Assembly: GCF_038397725.1 (NCBI RefSeq)
Contig: NZ_CP151634.1
Location: 1,364,001-1,428,000, forward strand
Length of the DNA stretch: 64,000 bases
Source: Microbacterium sp. LWO13-1.2
Lineage (GTDB): Bacteria > Actinomycetota > Actinomycetes > Actinomycetales > Microbacteriaceae
Direction: 5' to 3'
The position numbers and the translations under genes are program-made. This document shows positions 26,743 to 34,123 of this stretch, one piece after another. How positions within the stretch are numbered: position 1 is the first letter of the stretch; every line of letters begins with the position of its first letter. The notes below the pieces were generated by a model. The model saw nothing but the letters and a program-made list of their open reading frames with translations. It was not told where the DNA came from and did not search any database.

Positions 26743-27092
26743 CGTTCGAGCACGGGGCGCGGCTGCGCGCCGTGCAGGGAGGACGCGGCGAGCGTCGGAT
26801 TGGTTGCCGGTGCCGTTCTCCTCGCGGATCGCCAGGCGGCTCCGACCCCCACGGCGAGCAGCAGTGCGAGGCCGGAGGCGAGTGGCGTCATCCCGTCACC
26901 GGAGTGCCACAGCGCAAGGCTGAGGATGCCTCCCGTCAGCCAGATGGCCGCTGCACCGCCCGCGAGCCCGGCTGCGTCGAATGCGATCGCCACGCTTAGC
27001 GCCACCGCACCGAGGACAGCCGTCCAGACTCCGATCTGGCCGATCGCGGTGAGCAGTTCGGATACGACGGGGGCGATGGGAAGGGGTGCCAT
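26739..27092 (-). CDS. Small membrane protein, three helices
   Basis: The ATG at 27092 gives 117 residues. Three or four hydrophobic stretches are seen (IGVWTAVLGAVALSVAIAF, GLAGGAAAIWLTGGILSLAL, MTPLASGLALLLAVGVGAAW) and then a basic Ala-rich tail. An in-frame ATG further up (MENRLLHPE) is possible. I do not recognise the family. It is coupled to the DUF4190 gene by a four-base overlap, so the two probably act together at the membrane. Confidence 0.65.
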   Translation of the reverse strand: MAPLPIAPVVSELLTAIGQIGVWTAVLGAVALSVAIAFDAAGLAGGAAAIWLTGGILSLALWHSGDGMTPLASGLALLLAVGVGAAWRSARRTAPATNPTLAASSLHGAQPRPVLER

Positions 27093-27151
27093 GGTTCTCG
27101 GATTCTCGGGGTGTAGTAGACGGTTCTCCATATGAGGAGAGTCCGCCACGG

Positions 27152-27217
27152 CGATTCCATTACGCGGAACTCCGACGCCATCGGGCACCGGAGATGGAGT
27201 GTCGCGTAATGGAATCG
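27152..27217. repeat. Inverted repeat CGATTCCATTACGCG, 36-base loop
   Basis: Fifteen-base perfect arms at 27152-27166 and 27203-27217 with a second smaller stem (CTCCG/CGGAG) inside. It stands between divergent genes. The AT-rich arms differ in composition from the surroundings. Confidence 0.65.
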
Positions 27218-27236
27218 GCAGCCGGCCATCTCTATA

Positions 27237-27409
27237 GATGGGTGACGGTTGCCCCTGCAGCCGCGCCCGTGGTGAGTGATCTGGGGTCGCTCACTCTCCT
27301 CGCCGACGCTCCCACGCCGGGGAGGATCCGGGTCTCGGCCCGGCAGGGGAGGACGGGTGGCTACCTCCTCCCCTGTTCCTGATCCATGCGTGGGCTCATC
27401 CACGCATGG
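27237..27409. other. Hairpin-rich region between divergent genes
   Basis: Several hairpins follow one another, among them GTGAG...CTCAC near 27274, CCGGG-TCTCGG-CCCGG near 27330, CAGGGGAGGA/TCCTCCCCTG at 27344-27375 and CCATGCGTGG/CCACGCATGG at 27384-27409. Together with the inverted repeat at 27152 it fills the 356-base gap 27093-27448. It may be a structured leader of the gene at 27449 or of the opposite gene; it fits no riboswitch class I know. Confidence 0.45.
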
Positions 27410-27448
27410 CGAGACCGTCGACAGAGCCAGAGCGAGGAAGGCGAGAAC

Positions 27449-27697
27449 ATGGTGAACCAGATCGTGATCCATGTGCATGCGCTGGAGCGCTTTCGCCGCC
27501 GCAACGGAAAATCGGTGACTCAGGTCCTCGGCGAGGTGGGGATGACCGCCGCGGATCTGAACGCAGGCGTCCGTGGCGGAGGCTTCACGCTGGCTGATCT
27601 GGCACGCCTCGCCGAGGCACTCGACACCACTCCGCGCGACCTCGCAACCGCCAGCACCGTGCTCACGGCGGCGGAGAACCTTCGGCAGGCGCCCTGA
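27449..27697 (+). CDS. Small XRE-like helix-turn-helix protein
   Basis: The ATG at 27449 has GAGGAAGGCGAG upstream and gives 82 residues; a start 63 bases earlier is less likely. The core (SVTQVLGEVGMTAADLNAGVRGG, then FTLADLARLAEALDTTPRDL) reads like a Cro/C1 fold: helix, turn, recognition helix, then the L-x-x-L-A-x-A-L-D-x-x-x-x-x-L pattern common in XRE regulators. A DNA-binding or antitoxin-like role is possible; no partner gene is next to it. Confidence 0.65.
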   Translation: MVNQIVIHVHALERFRRRNGKSVTQVLGEVGMTAADLNAGVRGGGFTLADLARLAEALDTTPRDLATASTVLTAAENLRQAP

Positions 27698-27708
27698 GAG
27701 CCGCGAGG

Positions 27709-28482
27709 CTAGTGGAACGGTCCCCGAGACGACACCCCGCCGTCGATGACGATCTGCTGTCCGGTCATGTAGCGGGATTCCGATGAGCAGAGGTAGGCCA
27801 CGGCCGCTGCCACCTCATCGGGGGTTCCGGTGCGACCCATCGGTATCTCATCGATCCAATCGGCGGTGTCGCTGTTCGCCACGGGTGTGCTGATCGCGCC
27901 GCCGGCGACGACGTTCATCCGGATGCCGTCGGCCGAGTACTCGGCACCCACGGTTCGCGCCAGGCTGGCGAGTCCGGCCTTCATCACTCCGTAGGCGCCT
28001 TGACCCGGCGCGCCCATGAAGCCGGTGACCGACCCGACGCTGACGATCACCCCGTGTTTCTGAGCAAGGAAGTGCGGCAGGACGAGTCGGATGAGGCGGG
28101 CGACGTAGCGCAGGTTGATCTCGTACATCGTGTCCCAGTCCTCGTCGCGCATCTCGTGCAGGCGCGCTGATGGCACGAAAGCGACCTGTCCGCCGACGAC
28201 GGTGACCACGGCGTCGATTCCTCCGAAGGCCGCGACGGTCTCGGCGACGAGCTGGGTCAACTGTGCTGCGTCGCGGACGTCGACGGGAAAGCCTGCAGCC
28301 GTGCCCCCGGCCGCGGCGACTTCCGCAGCCGCGTCCGATACGCGCGTGGAGTCGATGTCGGCGATCGCCAGGCGCGCGCCGAGACTCGCGAGATGCCTCG
28401 TGATCGCAGACCCGATACCGCCACCGCCTCCGCCGACGATGAGGATGCGCATACCGGCGAGGGATCTGGACGGCGGGGTCAT
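27709..28482 (-). CDS. SDR family oxidoreductase
   Basis: A 257-residue classical short-chain dehydrogenase. The coenzyme motif is ILIVGGGGGGIGSAI, an Asp after strand 2 (IADIDST) suggests NAD(H) rather than NADP(H). The catalytic set is S (VSVGSVTGF), Y and K (GAYGVMKAG). The end MTGQQIVIDGG is usual. Substrate unknown. The ATG has TAGAAT six bases upstream, a clear leaderless arrangement. Its stop faces the HTH gene with 11 bases between. Confidence 0.9.
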   Translation of the reverse strand: MTPPSRSLAGMRILIVGGGGGGIGSAITRHLASLGARLAIADIDSTRVSDAAAEVAAAGGTAAGFPVDVRDAAQLTQLVAETVAAFGGIDAVVTVVGGQVAFVPSARLHEMRDEDWDTMYEINLRYVARLIRLVLPHFLAQKHGVIVSVGSVTGFMGAPGQGAYGVMKAGLASLARTVGAEYSADGIRMNVVAGGAISTPVANSDTADWIDEIPMGRTGTPDEVAAAVAYLCSSESRYMTGQQIVIDGGVSSRGPFH

Positions 28483-28488
28483 CGCGTC

Positions 28489-28494
28489 ATTCTA
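28489..28494 (-). promoter_or_regulatory. -10 box of SDR gene (leaderless)
   Basis: TAGAAT six bases before the ATG at 28482, nearly the consensus TATAAT. Confidence 0.6.
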
Positions 28495-28532
28495 AGCGTC
28501 TCGCTCCTCAGGTTCGGAGCCCGAGGGGCGGC

Positions 28533-29258
28533 TCAGGTCGCATTCCACAGGTCGCGGTAGTACGCGAGTCGTTCGCGGTCGGGTTCGACGCCGTAGGCCT
28601 CGATGAGCGCGTCTTCCCATCCGGGGCCGCAGTTCCACTCGGTGCTCATCGAGGCGACCGCGATGTCGGCCCAGCGGTCGGCGGTGCCGAGGGCCGCGAG
28701 GTCGACGTGCGCGGTCCAGCGGCCGTCGGCGGCGAGCAGGGTGTTCGGCATGCACGCGTCCCCGTGGGCGACGACCAGTCGATCGATCTCCGGCGCATCG
28801 CGGAAGGCATCGGCAATCTCGATACCGCGCCGCTCGGCGTTCGCGATTCGAGTCGGCACGCTCCATTCCCATGGGCAGTCCGCCACGGGCAGCGCGTCGT
28901 GCATCGCGCGCAGCGCCTCGCCGACCGCGCGCACGGCGGTTCCGGGATCCTCAGCCCACCTCGGCTCGACGGCGCTGTGGCCGTCGAGCGCGATCGTGAC
29001 GAGCCACTCGTGCTCGGCATCCTGCCCTTGCTCGAGCACCTCCGGAACCGTGATCCAACGCCGCGCCCACCGCATCCGCTCGGCTTCATCGTGCATGTTC
29101 GCTTCGGGATCCGACGGTCCCCACTTGATGAACCGGCCGTCGTCGGTGCGGAAGGTCAGGCCGCCGATGCCGTTCCGCCACACCGGAGTGAGCGCAGCAC
29201 CGCGCGCCAGAACAGCGACCTGCACGGGGATCGCAACAGGTTCGGCGGGGATCGACAT
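28533..29258 (-). CDS. APH(3')-like aminoglycoside phosphotransferase family protein
   Basis: A 241-residue kinase of the APH family. The catalytic loop is AHGDACMPNTLL (D167, N172) and the metal loop is HVDLAALGTADRWADIA (D186), which is the APH(3')/APH(3'') version of this loop. The ATP lysine is K45 (RFIKWGP). These enzymes add phosphate to aminoglycosides, but chromosomal relatives in soil actinobacteria often have other substrates, so resistance cannot be claimed. CAGGAT lies six bases before the ATG. No mobile element is near. Confidence 0.82.
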   Translation of the reverse strand: MSIPAEPVAIPVQVAVLARGAALTPVWRNGIGGLTFRTDDGRFIKWGPSDPEANMHDEAERMRWARRWITVPEVLEQGQDAEHEWLVTIALDGHSAVEPRWAEDPGTAVRAVGEALRAMHDALPVADCPWEWSVPTRIANAERRGIEIADAFRDAPEIDRLVVAHGDACMPNTLLAADGRWTAHVDLAALGTADRWADIAVASMSTEWNCGPGWEDALIEAYGVEPDRERLAYYRDLWNAT

Positions 29259-29299
29259 CCCTCCATCCTGCCGTTCCCGCCTCGGGTCACGGCCGGATA

Positions 29300-29411
29300 C
29301 GGTTCACAACTCAGGAGAATCGGCACGGGTCGAAGGCTGGGACGCCGGAAAGTCGGGGCTGAACGTCGAGATCCGCGCCAAGAGCCGAAGAGCTTCCTGA
29401 GTTGTGAACCG
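29300..29411. repeat. Inverted repeat CGGTTCACAACTCAGGA, 78-base loop
   Basis: Perfect 17-base arms at 29300-29316 and 29395-29411. It lies in the 345-base gap 29259-29603. The loop has no open frame of note. The remainder of the gap, 29412-29603, holds the leader and ribosome site (GAAGGAG) of the SDR gene at 29604. No flanking target duplication is visible. Confidence 0.7.
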
Positions 29412-29603
29412 CGAACGCCCGCGCTCGCGCCGGCAGCACGTTCCGCTGCGTCGTCGGCAGTGGCGGTGTCGTAGGCTCGTTTCCGACGCAGATCCATGCT
29501 CTCAGCCCACACTCTTCGCGGGGTGGCAACAAGATCTCGTGGTGACACCAAGAACCACGTAAGCTGAGACTCAGTCGCACAACGACGTTCGAAGGAGAAC
29601 ACA

Positions 29604-30362
29604 ATGCAGATCACCGGACAGGGTGCGCTGGTCACCGGCGGAGCCTCAGGGCTCGGCCTCGCGACAGCCCGACGGCTCGCCGCCGCCGGCGCCCACGTCA
29701 CGATCGTCGACCTCGCCTCCTCCCATGGGGCCGAGCTCGCCGCCGAGATCGGTGGAGCATTCGCCCCGGCCGACGTCACCAGCGTCGAAGAGGTGCAAGC
29801 CGCCGTCGCCACGGCGCAGGCAGCGGCCCCGCTGCGCATCGTCGTCAACTGCGCCGGAATCGCGCCGCCGGCGAAGGTGCTCGATCGCGAAGGCAACCCT
29901 GCCGTCCTCGGAGATTTCGAGCGCATCATCCGCATCAACCTGATCGGCACGTTCAACGTCATCTCGCAGGCATCCGCCGTCATCGCGAAGAACGAACTCA
30001 TCGACGGCGACCGCGGAGTGATCGTGAGCACCGCATCCGTCGCCGCATTCGACGGCCAGATCGGCCAGCCGGCGTACTCGGCGTCGAAGGGCGGCGTGCA
30101 CGCGATGACGCTGCCGATCGCCCGCGAACTCGCTCGCTACGGCATCCGCGTCTGCACCATCGCGCCAGGCATCATGGAGACCCCGATGCTGATGGGTCTG
30201 CCGCAGGCGGCCCAGGACTCTCTCGGCCAGCAGGTGCCGCATCCGTCCCGTCTCGGCCGGCCCGATGAGTACGCGGCGCTCGTGCAGCACATCGTCGAGA
30301 ACAGCTACCTCAACGGTGAGACGATCCGCCTCGACGGCGCGATCCGCATGGCACCGAAGTAA
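29604..30362 (+). CDS. SDR family, 3-hydroxyacyl-CoA dehydrogenase type 2-like
   Basis: 252 residues with the coenzyme motif ALVTGGASGLGLATA, an Asp at the end of strand 2 (IVDLASS), N in VVNCAGIAPP and the catalytic set S/Y/K in VSTASVAAFDGQIG and AYSASKGGV. The long IAKNELIDGDRGVIV insert and the IAPGIMETPML segment are the marks of the HSD17B10-like group, which oxidises short 3-hydroxyacyl-CoA with NAD. It is followed by a hairpin and then another SDR gene, so both may belong to one fatty-acid or steroid-like route. Confidence 0.88.
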   Translation: MQITGQGALVTGGASGLGLATARRLAAAGAHVTIVDLASSHGAELAAEIGGAFAPADVTSVEEVQAAVATAQAAAPLRIVVNCAGIAPPAKVLDREGNPAVLGDFERIIRINLIGTFNVISQASAVIAKNELIDGDRGVIVSTASVAAFDGQIGQPAYSASKGGVHAMTLPIARELARYGIRVCTIAPGIMETPMLMGLPQAAQDSLGQQVPHPSRLGRPDEYAALVQHIVENSYLNGETIRLDGAIRMAPK

Positions 30363-30368
30363 TCCGCT

Positions 30369-30423
30369 CCCGTCGCAGAAGAGCACGGAAAGATCCACCG
30401 ATACCGGGCTCCTCTGCGACGGG
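30369..30423 (+). terminator. GTCGC-capped hairpin, member 1
   Basis: CCCGTCGCAGAAGAGC pairs with GCTCCTCTGCGACGGG with one A-C mismatch; loop of 23 bases includes ATACCGG. It starts 6 bases after the SDR stop. It shares its GTCGC/GCGACGGGA ends with the hairpins at 52841, 54238 and 62824. Confidence 0.65.
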
Positions 30424-30449
30424 AACGACCGGTTGGACGAAGGAGAGAC

Positions 30450-31283
30450 ATGAGCACACTGGCTGGAAAGACGATTCTGATGTCCGGCGGCAGCCGCGGG
30501 ATCGGGTTGGCGATCGCACTGCGCGCAGCGCGTGACGGCGCGAACATCGCCATGCTCGCGAAGACCGACACTCCGCACCCGAAGCTCGAGGGCACGGTCC
30601 ACTCCGCCGCAGAGCAGATCCGCGCGGCCGGCGGCAACGCGCTGCCGATCGTCGGCGACGTGCGCGATGACGATGACATCACCGAGGCCGTGCTGAAGAC
30701 GCAGGGCGAGTTCGGCGGCATCGACATCGTCATCAACAACGCCAGTGTCATCGACCTGTCGCGCTCGCTGGAACTCGGCGCGAAGAAGTACGACCTGATG
30801 CAGGACGTCAACGTCCGTGGCACGTTCATGCTCTCGCGCGCCGCGGTGCCGATCCTCAAGGATGCTGCGAACCCGCACATCCTCTCGCTGTCACCGCCGC
30901 TGAACCCGTCGCCGAAGTGGCTCGGCGCGCACACCGGCTACACGCTCGCGAAGTTCGGCATGACGATGGTGACGCTCGGGCTCGCGGCCGAGTTCGCTCG
31001 CGACGGCATCGCCGCGAACACGCTGTGGCCGCGCACCACGATCGCGACCGCGGCGGTGCAGAACCTCCTCGGCGGCGACAAGGTCATGGCGGCGAGCCGC
31101 ACGGCGGACATCTATGCGGATGCCGCCTACGCGGTGCTCCTCAAGCCCGCGCGCGAGTACACAGGTCAGACCCTGATCGTGGAAGACGTGCTCGAGGCGG
31201 ACGGCGTGACGGACTTCTCGAAGTACGCGGCGATTCCCGGCACTCCCGACAACGCGCTGTTCCCGGACATCTTCCTCGACTGA
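30450..31283 (+). CDS. SDR family oxidoreductase, HSDL2-like
   Basis: 277 residues. The coenzyme loop is ILMSGGSRGIGLAIA, with the basic AMLAKTD and PKLEGTVHSAAEQI that are typical of the hydroxysteroid dehydrogenase-like protein 2 group, and NNASVIDLSRS. The usual S-Y-K set is SLSPPLNP, then GYTLAKFGM. The group is found with fatty-acid metabolism; substrate unknown. GAAGGAG lies 8-14 bases upstream of the ATG. It lacks the C-terminal sterol-carrier domain of the animal proteins. Confidence 0.87.
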   Translation: MSTLAGKTILMSGGSRGIGLAIALRAARDGANIAMLAKTDTPHPKLEGTVHSAAEQIRAAGGNALPIVGDVRDDDDITEAVLKTQGEFGGIDIVINNASVIDLSRSLELGAKKYDLMQDVNVRGTFMLSRAAVPILKDAANPHILSLSPPLNPSPKWLGAHTGYTLAKFGMTMVTLGLAAEFARDGIAANTLWPRTTIATAAVQNLLGGDKVMAASRTADIYADAAYAVLLKPAREYTGQTLIVEDVLEADGVTDFSKYAAIPGTPDNALFPDIFLD

Positions 31284-31308
31284 GGCGCGGTCGTCCGGGA
31301 GTCTTCGC

Positions 31309-32049
31309 TCAGATCAGCAGGTACACCGCGCCGACGACCGTCAGCGCGATGACGATCCTGTCGAACAACTGCTGGGGGATGCGGCGCGCGATGCGCAGCC
31401 CCACAAGGGCGCTGATCACGACGAGTGGAGCGAGCACCAGATCCATCAGCAGCACCTGAGTGTCGATCAGTCCGAGGCCGGCGAGAAACGGCACCTTCAC
31501 CAGGTTGATGATCGCGAAGAACCACGCCGAGGTGCCGAGGAACACCTGCACCGGTGTGCGCGTCGCGAGGAAGTACATCGCCATCACCGGTCCGCCCGCG
31601 TTGGCGACCATCGTGGTGAAGCCGCCGAGGGTGCCGTAGGTGGTGGACAGCAGGACTCCGGATGCCACGGCATCCGCCGTCGACTGCCGATGTCGGCGCC
31701 AGAGCGTCACCGCGATCATCAGCAGCAGGATGCCGCCGACCGCCCGCCGCACGATGGCGTCGTCGGCGAACGCGAGGAACGCGAAACCGACCAGGAGGCC
31801 GGCGATCACCGCGGGAGCCAGACGGATCAGCGTCGGCCAGTGCGCGTGCCGCCGGTAGGCGATGAGCGCGAACACGTCGCCGACCATGAAGAGCAGCAGC
31901 ATCGCCGCGGTCGAGGTGTGTGCGGGCAGCACCGCAGTGAACAGCACGACGGCGAGGGTCGAGCCGCCGGGGATCGCCGACTTCGAGATTCCGGTGATGA
32001 CCGCGGCGAGTCCGAGTGCCGCCCATGCCCACGCGCTGAGTTCGATCAC
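31309..32049 (-). CDS. TauE/SafE family membrane permease
   Basis: A 246-residue protein with about eight membrane helices and the two family half-motifs: GLAAVITGISKSAIPGG near the start and GTLGGFTTMVANAGGPV in the middle. The family exports or takes up sulfite, sulfonates or small organic acids; the substrate cannot be told. Its ATG overlaps the stop of the ankyrin gene upstream, so the two are co-translated. Confidence 0.88.
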   Translation of the reverse strand: MIELSAWAWAALGLAAVITGISKSAIPGGSTLAVVLFTAVLPAHTSTAAMLLLFMVGDVFALIAYRRHAHWPTLIRLAPAVIAGLLVGFAFLAFADDAIVRRAVGGILLLMIAVTLWRRHRQSTADAVASGVLLSTTYGTLGGFTTMVANAGGPVMAMYFLATRTPVQVFLGTSAWFFAIINLVKVPFLAGLGLIDTQVLLMDLVLAPLVVISALVGLRIARRIPQQLFDRIVIALTVVGAVYLLI

Positions 32050-32750
32050 CGATCGAGCTCAGCGATGATGGCGTCGTACCCTCGGGAAGCGGCGAGCTGG
32101 CGGGGGAGCACGCCATCGCCGTCAGGGATCGTGATGTCCGCACCGCCGTCGATGAGAGCACGCACCACCTGCACGTAGCGCTCCGAGCCGTCGCCGAGCA
32201 CGATCGCCTCGTGCAGAGCGGTCCAGTGCAGGTTGTTGATGTGGTTAGGATCGACGCCCGCGTCGAGCAGCATCCGCACGGTGCTGAGCAGGCCGCGCTC
32301 CGATGCCGGGATCAGCGCGGTGCCGCCGTACCGGTTGGTGCTCTTCAGATCGGCGCCGTTGTCGAGGGTGAGACGCAGGATCTCGTCGTGACCGCGAGCG
32401 CCCGCGTAGAGGTAGGCAGAGTCTTGGATGTCGTCCTTGGCGTTGACGTCGGCGCCGGCCTCGATCAGCGCCCGCGCCGCGTCGACGTGGTTCGCCTTGG
32501 TGGCCGCGACTAGCGCCGTCATTCCGCCGTCGCCACGCGCGTCGATGTCGGCACCGGCATCGAGCGCATTGCGAACAGCGCCGGCGTCGCCCTGGGCGGC
32601 TGCGGCGAGCAGGTCACGGGTGGCGTGCGACATGGCGGACTCCTCGGTGGATGAACCGGCGGATGCTGTGGGCTCGAGCGCGGTACACGCCGACAGCGCC
32701 GGCGCGCTCGCCGCGATCGCTGCCGCGAAGAGCGCCGGTCCTGTGCGCAT
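32046..32750 (-). CDS. Ankyrin-repeat lipoprotein
   Basis: The 234 residues begin with a signal and lipobox (APALSAC, C22), which supports the ATG at 32750 over an internal ATG at the MSHATRD point. Five ankyrin repeats follow (for example GMTALVAATKANHVDAARAL and GGTALIPASERGLLSTVRML). It would be attached outside the membrane and act through protein contacts. Co-translation with the TauE permease suggests they are partners. Confidence 0.83.
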   Translation of the reverse strand: MRTGPALFAAAIAASAPALSACTALEPTASAGSSTEESAMSHATRDLLAAAAQGDAGAVRNALDAGADIDARGDGGMTALVAATKANHVDAARALIEAGADVNAKDDIQDSAYLYAGARGHDEILRLTLDNGADLKSTNRYGGTALIPASERGLLSTVRMLLDAGVDPNHINNLHWTALHEAIVLGDGSERYVQVVRALIDGGADITIPDGDGVLPRQLAASRGYDAIIAELDR

Positions 32751-32776
32751 TCCGCGCGCCCGGGCCCGTGTGATGC

Positions 32777-33415
32777 TCAGCCCCGGACAGCCGCGAGGGA
32801 GGCCGCGAAGCGTGCCGAACGCTGCTCGATATCGGCCCAGTCGGATGCGGCGATCGACGCACCGTTCGCGAGGTCGCCGCCGGCGCCGACCGCGACAACG
32901 CCGACCGCGAACCAGGCGGCGAGATTGTCGGGGGTGACCCCACCGGTCGGCATGAGCGGAGCATCCGGGAACGGTCCGCGCAGCGACCCGAGGTAGGAGG
33001 GACCGCCGAGCGACGCCGGGAAGATCTTGACGACATCGACGCCCAGTGCGAGCGCCGTCATCACCTCGGTCGGCGTCATGGCGCCGGTCATCACTGCGCG
33101 TCCGGTGTCGAGCATCGCGCGGGTGAGGTCGGGGAGGGTGCCCGGGCTGACGAGGAACTCCGCACCGGCCTCTGCGGCCAGGGTCGCCTGCTCGGGAGTG
33201 GTGACGGTGCCGGCGCCGATGTAGGCGGATTCGCCGTGTCGAGCGATGAGCTCACGGATCACGGCCGGAGCATCGGGCGTGGAGAAGGTCACCTCGATCC
33301 CGGTGACGCCGCCCCGGATGATCGCCTCGGATGCCTCCAGTGCGAGTTCGGGGGTGGAGGCGCGGAGCACGGCGAGGACCCCGGTGCTGCGGGCGCGGTC
33401 GAGGCGGTCGGACAT
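32777..33415 (-). CDS. eda: 2-dehydro-3-deoxyphosphogluconate (KDPG)-type aldolase
   Basis: A 212-residue class I aldolase. The catalytic E41 is in TGIEVTFSTP and the Schiff-base K130 in VDVVKIFPAS; GAGTVTTPEQ and PTGGVTPDNLAAWF are also typical. It splits KDPG (or the galactonate isomer) to pyruvate and glyceraldehyde-3-phosphate. The arginine that follows the catalytic Glu region in the E. coli enzyme is Ser here, so a related keto-deoxy acid could be the real substrate. AAGGAG lies 6 bases before the ATG. No dehydratase or kinase is beside it. Confidence 0.88.
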   Translation of the reverse strand: MSDRLDRARSTGVLAVLRASTPELALEASEAIIRGGVTGIEVTFSTPDAPAVIRELIARHGESAYIGAGTVTTPEQATLAAEAGAEFLVSPGTLPDLTRAMLDTGRAVMTGAMTPTEVMTALALGVDVVKIFPASLGGPSYLGSLRGPFPDAPLMPTGGVTPDNLAAWFAVGVVAVGAGGDLANGASIAASDWADIEQRSARFAASLAAVRG

Positions 33416-33480
33416 GTGTCTCCTTCGGGAACGGACGTCAGCCCATTCTCTCCGCGCTGGCGCCCGATCGCGAGCCGGAG

Positions 33481-34053
33481 TCAGCGCGAGCGGCCAGGAA
33501 CCCAGGCCTCGACGATGTCCTTGGCCTCCTTGAGGCCCAGGCCGGTGTGCTCGCGCACCAACTTGATCGCGTGGATCTTCTGATTCCCGGCGATGAGTCT
33601 GTCGACATCGGCGACGACGGAAGCGGGAAGCGCGGACCGACCGGAACCGGACGAGTGCGGCGCGGCGTTCGACGAGTAGGCCGTCGGAATCGACGAACGC
33701 GTGGGGGAGGTGTTGGAGACGGCGGCGATGTGCGCAGCGGTGGTGCTGATCGACCAGTGATCGATCCGGTCCTTCGCCTCCTTGAGGCTGAGCTTCGCGT
33801 GGTCGCGGAGCACCTTGATCGCTTGGACCTTCTTGCCGGCCGCCATGAGTCGATCGATCTGCGCGATCACTTCGGGCGAGGTCCCCGCGGGGGTCGCGGT
33901 CTTCGGGCTCGCCGTCGACGACCTCATGACCGGTACCGGCGTGAACGTCTGCGCTTCCGGAATCTTCGGCCGCATTCCGCGGAGGGCGGCGGCGAGGATG
34001 GCGACGACGGCGATCAAGCCGACGACGATGCCGATGATCCAGAAGATCTCCAT
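33481..34053 (-). CDS. Membrane-anchored protein with two ribosomal L7/L12-like C-terminal motifs
   Basis: A 190-residue protein with one N-terminal membrane helix (5-24), then two copies of a segment like the helix-hairpin of ribosomal protein bL12: [20 protein letters not shown] (74-93) and [20 protein letters not shown] (158-177), each preceded by a V-x-x-x-I/V-D-R-L helix and separated by a Ser/Thr/Pro-rich linker. In bL12 this face binds translation factors. Here it is fixed to the membrane. The start has TAGACT six bases upstream, back to back with the rlmN promoter. Confidence 0.78.
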   Translation of the reverse strand: MEIFWIIGIVVGLIAVVAILAAALRGMRPKIPEAQTFTPVPVMRSSTASPKTATPAGTSPEVIAQIDRLMAAGKKVQAIKVLRDHAKLSLKEAKDRIDHWSISTTAAHIAAVSNTSPTRSSIPTAYSSNAAPHSSGSGRSALPASVVADVDRLIAGNQKIHAIKLVREHTGLGLKEAKDIVEAWVPGRSR

Positions 34054-34059
34054 GGGCTC

Positions 34060-34065
34060 AGTCTA
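34060..34065 (-). promoter_or_regulatory. -10 box of the L7/L12-like gene
   Basis: TAGACT six bases before the ATG at 34053; leaderless arrangement. Confidence 0.5.
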
Positions 34066-34111
34066 GAGAGACGGGCATCCGCGCCCCAGGTGCTTCTCAT
34101 CCGACAACGCG

Positions 34112-34117
34112 TACCCT
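34112..34117 (+). promoter_or_regulatory. -10 box of rlmN
   Basis: TACCCT six bases before the ATG at 34124. It and the box at 34060 give two divergent leaderless starts 70 bases apart. Confidence 0.5.
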
Positions 34118-34123
34118 GGGAGA

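Noticed and set aside
27237..27409. c-di-AMP (ydaO) or other known riboswitch
   Set aside because: The conserved blocks of these classes were not found on either strand; only generic hairpins are supported.
26996..27478. 160-residue minus-strand frame in the gap at 27.1-27.4 kb
   Set aside because: It runs through the inverted repeat and hairpins, is rich in Pro/Arg/Ser and lacks a ribosome site; no real gene features.
28533..29258. Acquired aminoglycoside resistance gene
   Set aside because: The motifs are of the APH(3') type but composition matches its neighbours and no mobile element is near; resistance cannot be inferred from sequence.
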